Of a stretch of 64,000 nt of DNA, positions 62,793-64,000 are shown in pieces. The DNA is taken from positions 62,001 to 126,000 of the forward strand of contig NZ_BJHU01000003.1 of assembly GCF_005405905.1 (NCBI RefSeq), given 5' to 3'. Source of the stretch: Acidovorax sp. NB1 (GTDB taxonomy: Bacteria; Pseudomonadota; Gammaproteobacteria; Burkholderiales; Burkholderiaceae_C). Each line of letters opens with the position of its first letter. The first letter of the stretch is position 1. The notes beneath the pieces were generated by a model. That model saw only the letters and a program-made list of their open reading frames with translations, did no database searches and had not been told where the DNA came from. The position numbers and the translations under genes were made by a program.

Positions 62793-64000
62793 ATGAAGCT
62801 CAGCCTCAAGCTCCCCCTCGCCTTCACCGTGGCCTTGCTGCTGCTGTTTGCGGCAGCACTGTTCGGCATCAGCCGCCTGAACCAGGCGCTGGACACCTAC
62901 CAGACCACGGTGGCGCAAAGCTTCGAGAACGAACGGCTCGCAGCCGCCATGCTCAACAACTTCAAGGTGCAGGTGCAGGAATGGAAAAACGTGCTGCTGC
63001 GCGGCAAGGACCCGGCCCAGCTCACGCGCTACTGGGCCGCGTTTGAAAAGCAGGAAAAGGCCATCAAGGACGAGGCGCAAAAGCTGATCGCCGCCCTGCC
63101 CCCGGGCGATGGGCGCGAGCGCGTGAGCCAGTTTGCGCAGGCCCACGAACGCATGGGCGCGGCCTACCGCAAGGGGTTTGAAGCCTTCAAAGCCGCCGAC
63201 CACGACCCGCAGGTGGGGGACAAGGCCGTGGCGGGCATGGACCGCGAGCCCTCGCAGCTGCTGGACCAGGCGGGCGACCTGATCGCCAAGGCCAGCAGCG
63301 AGGTGGCCGAACGCGCCGCCGCCACCGCGCAGCGCGCCACCACCATCAGCCTGGGCGTGATGCTGGTGGTGTGTGCCCTGGGCATTGCGGGGGCCGTGGC
63401 CTTCAGCCGCACCGTGGTGAACCCGCTGGACAACGCGGTGCGCGTGTCGCAGGCCGTGGCCGGGGGCGACCTGACGGTGGCGCGGCATGTGCAGGGCAAG
63501 GACGAGATCGCGATGCTGCTCAACGCGCTGCATGCCATGCAGCAAAGCCTGTCGCGCGTGGTGGCCGGGGTGCGCCACAACGCTGACAGCGTGGCCATGG
63601 CCAGCACCGAAATCGCGCAGGGCAACAACGACCTGAGCGCGCGCACCGAGCAACAGGCGAGCGCGCTGGAGGAAACCTCGGCGTCGATGGAAGAGCTGAG
63701 CTCCACCGTGCAGGCCAACGCCGAAAACGCGCGCCAGGCCAACCAGCTGGCGGTGAGTGCGAGCACCGTGGCCGTGCAGGGCGGCGATGTGGTGGCCGAG
63801 GTGGTCACCACGATGAAGGGCATCAACGACAGCAGCAAGAAGATCGCCGACATCATCAGCGTGATCGACGGCATCGCCTTTCAAACCAACATCCTCGCGC
63901 TGAACGCCGCTGTGGAGGCGGCGCGCGCGGGTGAGCAGGGCCGGGGTTTTGCCGTGGTGGCGAGCGAGGTGCGCAACCTCGCGCAGCGCAGTGCCGAAGC
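62793..64000 (+). CDS. Methyl-accepting chemotaxis protein, 3' end outside the window
   Basis: At least 402 codons to the right edge. It starts [20 protein letters not shown], the first transmembrane helix, then a periplasmic helical sensor domain (about 35-190: [42 protein letters not shown]). The second helix is [28 protein letters not shown] domain ([24 protein letters not shown]) and the signalling domain with [22 protein letters not shown] methylation segments and the [29 protein letters not shown] hairpin tip follow. It controls CheA and so flagellar rotation, consistent with flhDC at 28145. The start has AAGGAGTCCGCC before the ATG. No stop codon occurs before the edge. Confidence 0.93.
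   Translation, partial: MKLSLKLPLAFTVALLLLFAAALFGISRLNQALDTYQTTVAQSFENERLAAAMLNNFKVQVQEWKNVLLRGKDPAQLTRYWAAFEKQEKAIKDEAQKLIAALPPGDGRERVSQFAQAHERMGAAYRKGFEAFKAADHDPQVGDKAVAGMDREPSQLLDQAGDLIAKASSEVAERAAATAQRATTISLGVMLVVCALGIAGAVAFSRTVVNPLDNAVRVSQAVAGGDLTVARHVQGKDEIAMLLNALHAMQQSLSRVVAGVRHNADSVAMASTEIAQGNNDLSARTEQQASALEETSASMEELSSTVQANAENARQANQLAVSASTVAVQGGDVVAEVVTTMKGINDSSKKIADIISVIDGIAFQTNILALNAAVEAARAGEQGRGFAVVASEVRNLAQRSAE

Overview
The window is GC-rich, densely coded DNA from a betaproteobacterium, most likely a member of the Comamonadaceae close to Acidovorax. This rests on the overall protein character, on the gene neighbourhoods (xseB-ispA-dxs, hemCDXY, a FlhDC flagellar master regulator) and on many copies of a short AGCTAT-containing interspersed repeat that I associate with this family. 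It reads as chromosomal backbone with one small relic of an integrated element. Both ends cut through genes: a molybdenum hydroxylase large subunit on the left and a methyl-accepting chemotaxis protein on the right.

Positions 1-16650 are dominated by molybdenum and tungsten biology. A CoxS/CoxL-type molybdenum hydroxylase pair diverges from an AcoR-like regulator that has lost its AAA+ domain. A ModE repressor follows, then a MerR gene diverging from a three-gene operon through a textbook 19-bp-spacer MerR promoter. Next come modA-modB-modC with a ModE-like operator in front, a translationally coupled group (saccharopine-dehydrogenase-like protein, DoxX-like and DUF2269 membrane proteins, UbiB kinase), and a tupB-tupC-tupA tungstate transporter operon that ends in a second ModA-like lipoprotein. 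That operon diverges from a regulator joining a ModE-type helix-turn-helix to a solute-binding-type domain. Uptake, sensing and at least one user of the cofactor are thus within 16 kb.

Positions 16800-33300 hold a TRAP transporter whose binding-protein gene is convergent with the permease genes, the isoprenoid operon xseB-ispA-dxs, a Rieske oxygenase behind a short leader with its own terminator hairpin, a DMT exporter, a sulfurtransferase, flhDC, two lipoproteins (one FlgO-like) on the opposite strand, a Spherulin-4-like lipoprotein and an AI-2E-family permease. Positions 33200-53960 carry a fusion of a PTS EIIC permease domain to an EAL phosphodiesterase domain, ppc, hemCDXY, cytochrome b561 with two YceI proteins, a VOC-family protein, an M48 peptidase, valS, galU, a TusA-like protein, a zinc-ribbon Nudix hydrolase and cysM.

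From 54000 there is a tRNA-Leu(CAA) gene whose 3' part is repeated 740 bp downstream. Between and just beyond the two copies lie broken integrase pieces, so this is a decayed integration site. The right end has small hypotheticals, a DUF6279-like lipoprotein, a glutarate catabolic set (LysR regulator, glutaryl-CoA dehydrogenase, CaiB/BaiF CoA-transferase), an ankyrin-repeat protein and the truncated chemoreceptor.

The most unusual items are the EIIC-EAL fusion, the ModE-HTH/binding-protein regulator beside a two-binding-protein oxyanion transporter, the integration relic, and the AGCTAT repeat family. That repeat forms the DNA directly in front of three start codons and is translated inside hemD and the tupA signal peptide.
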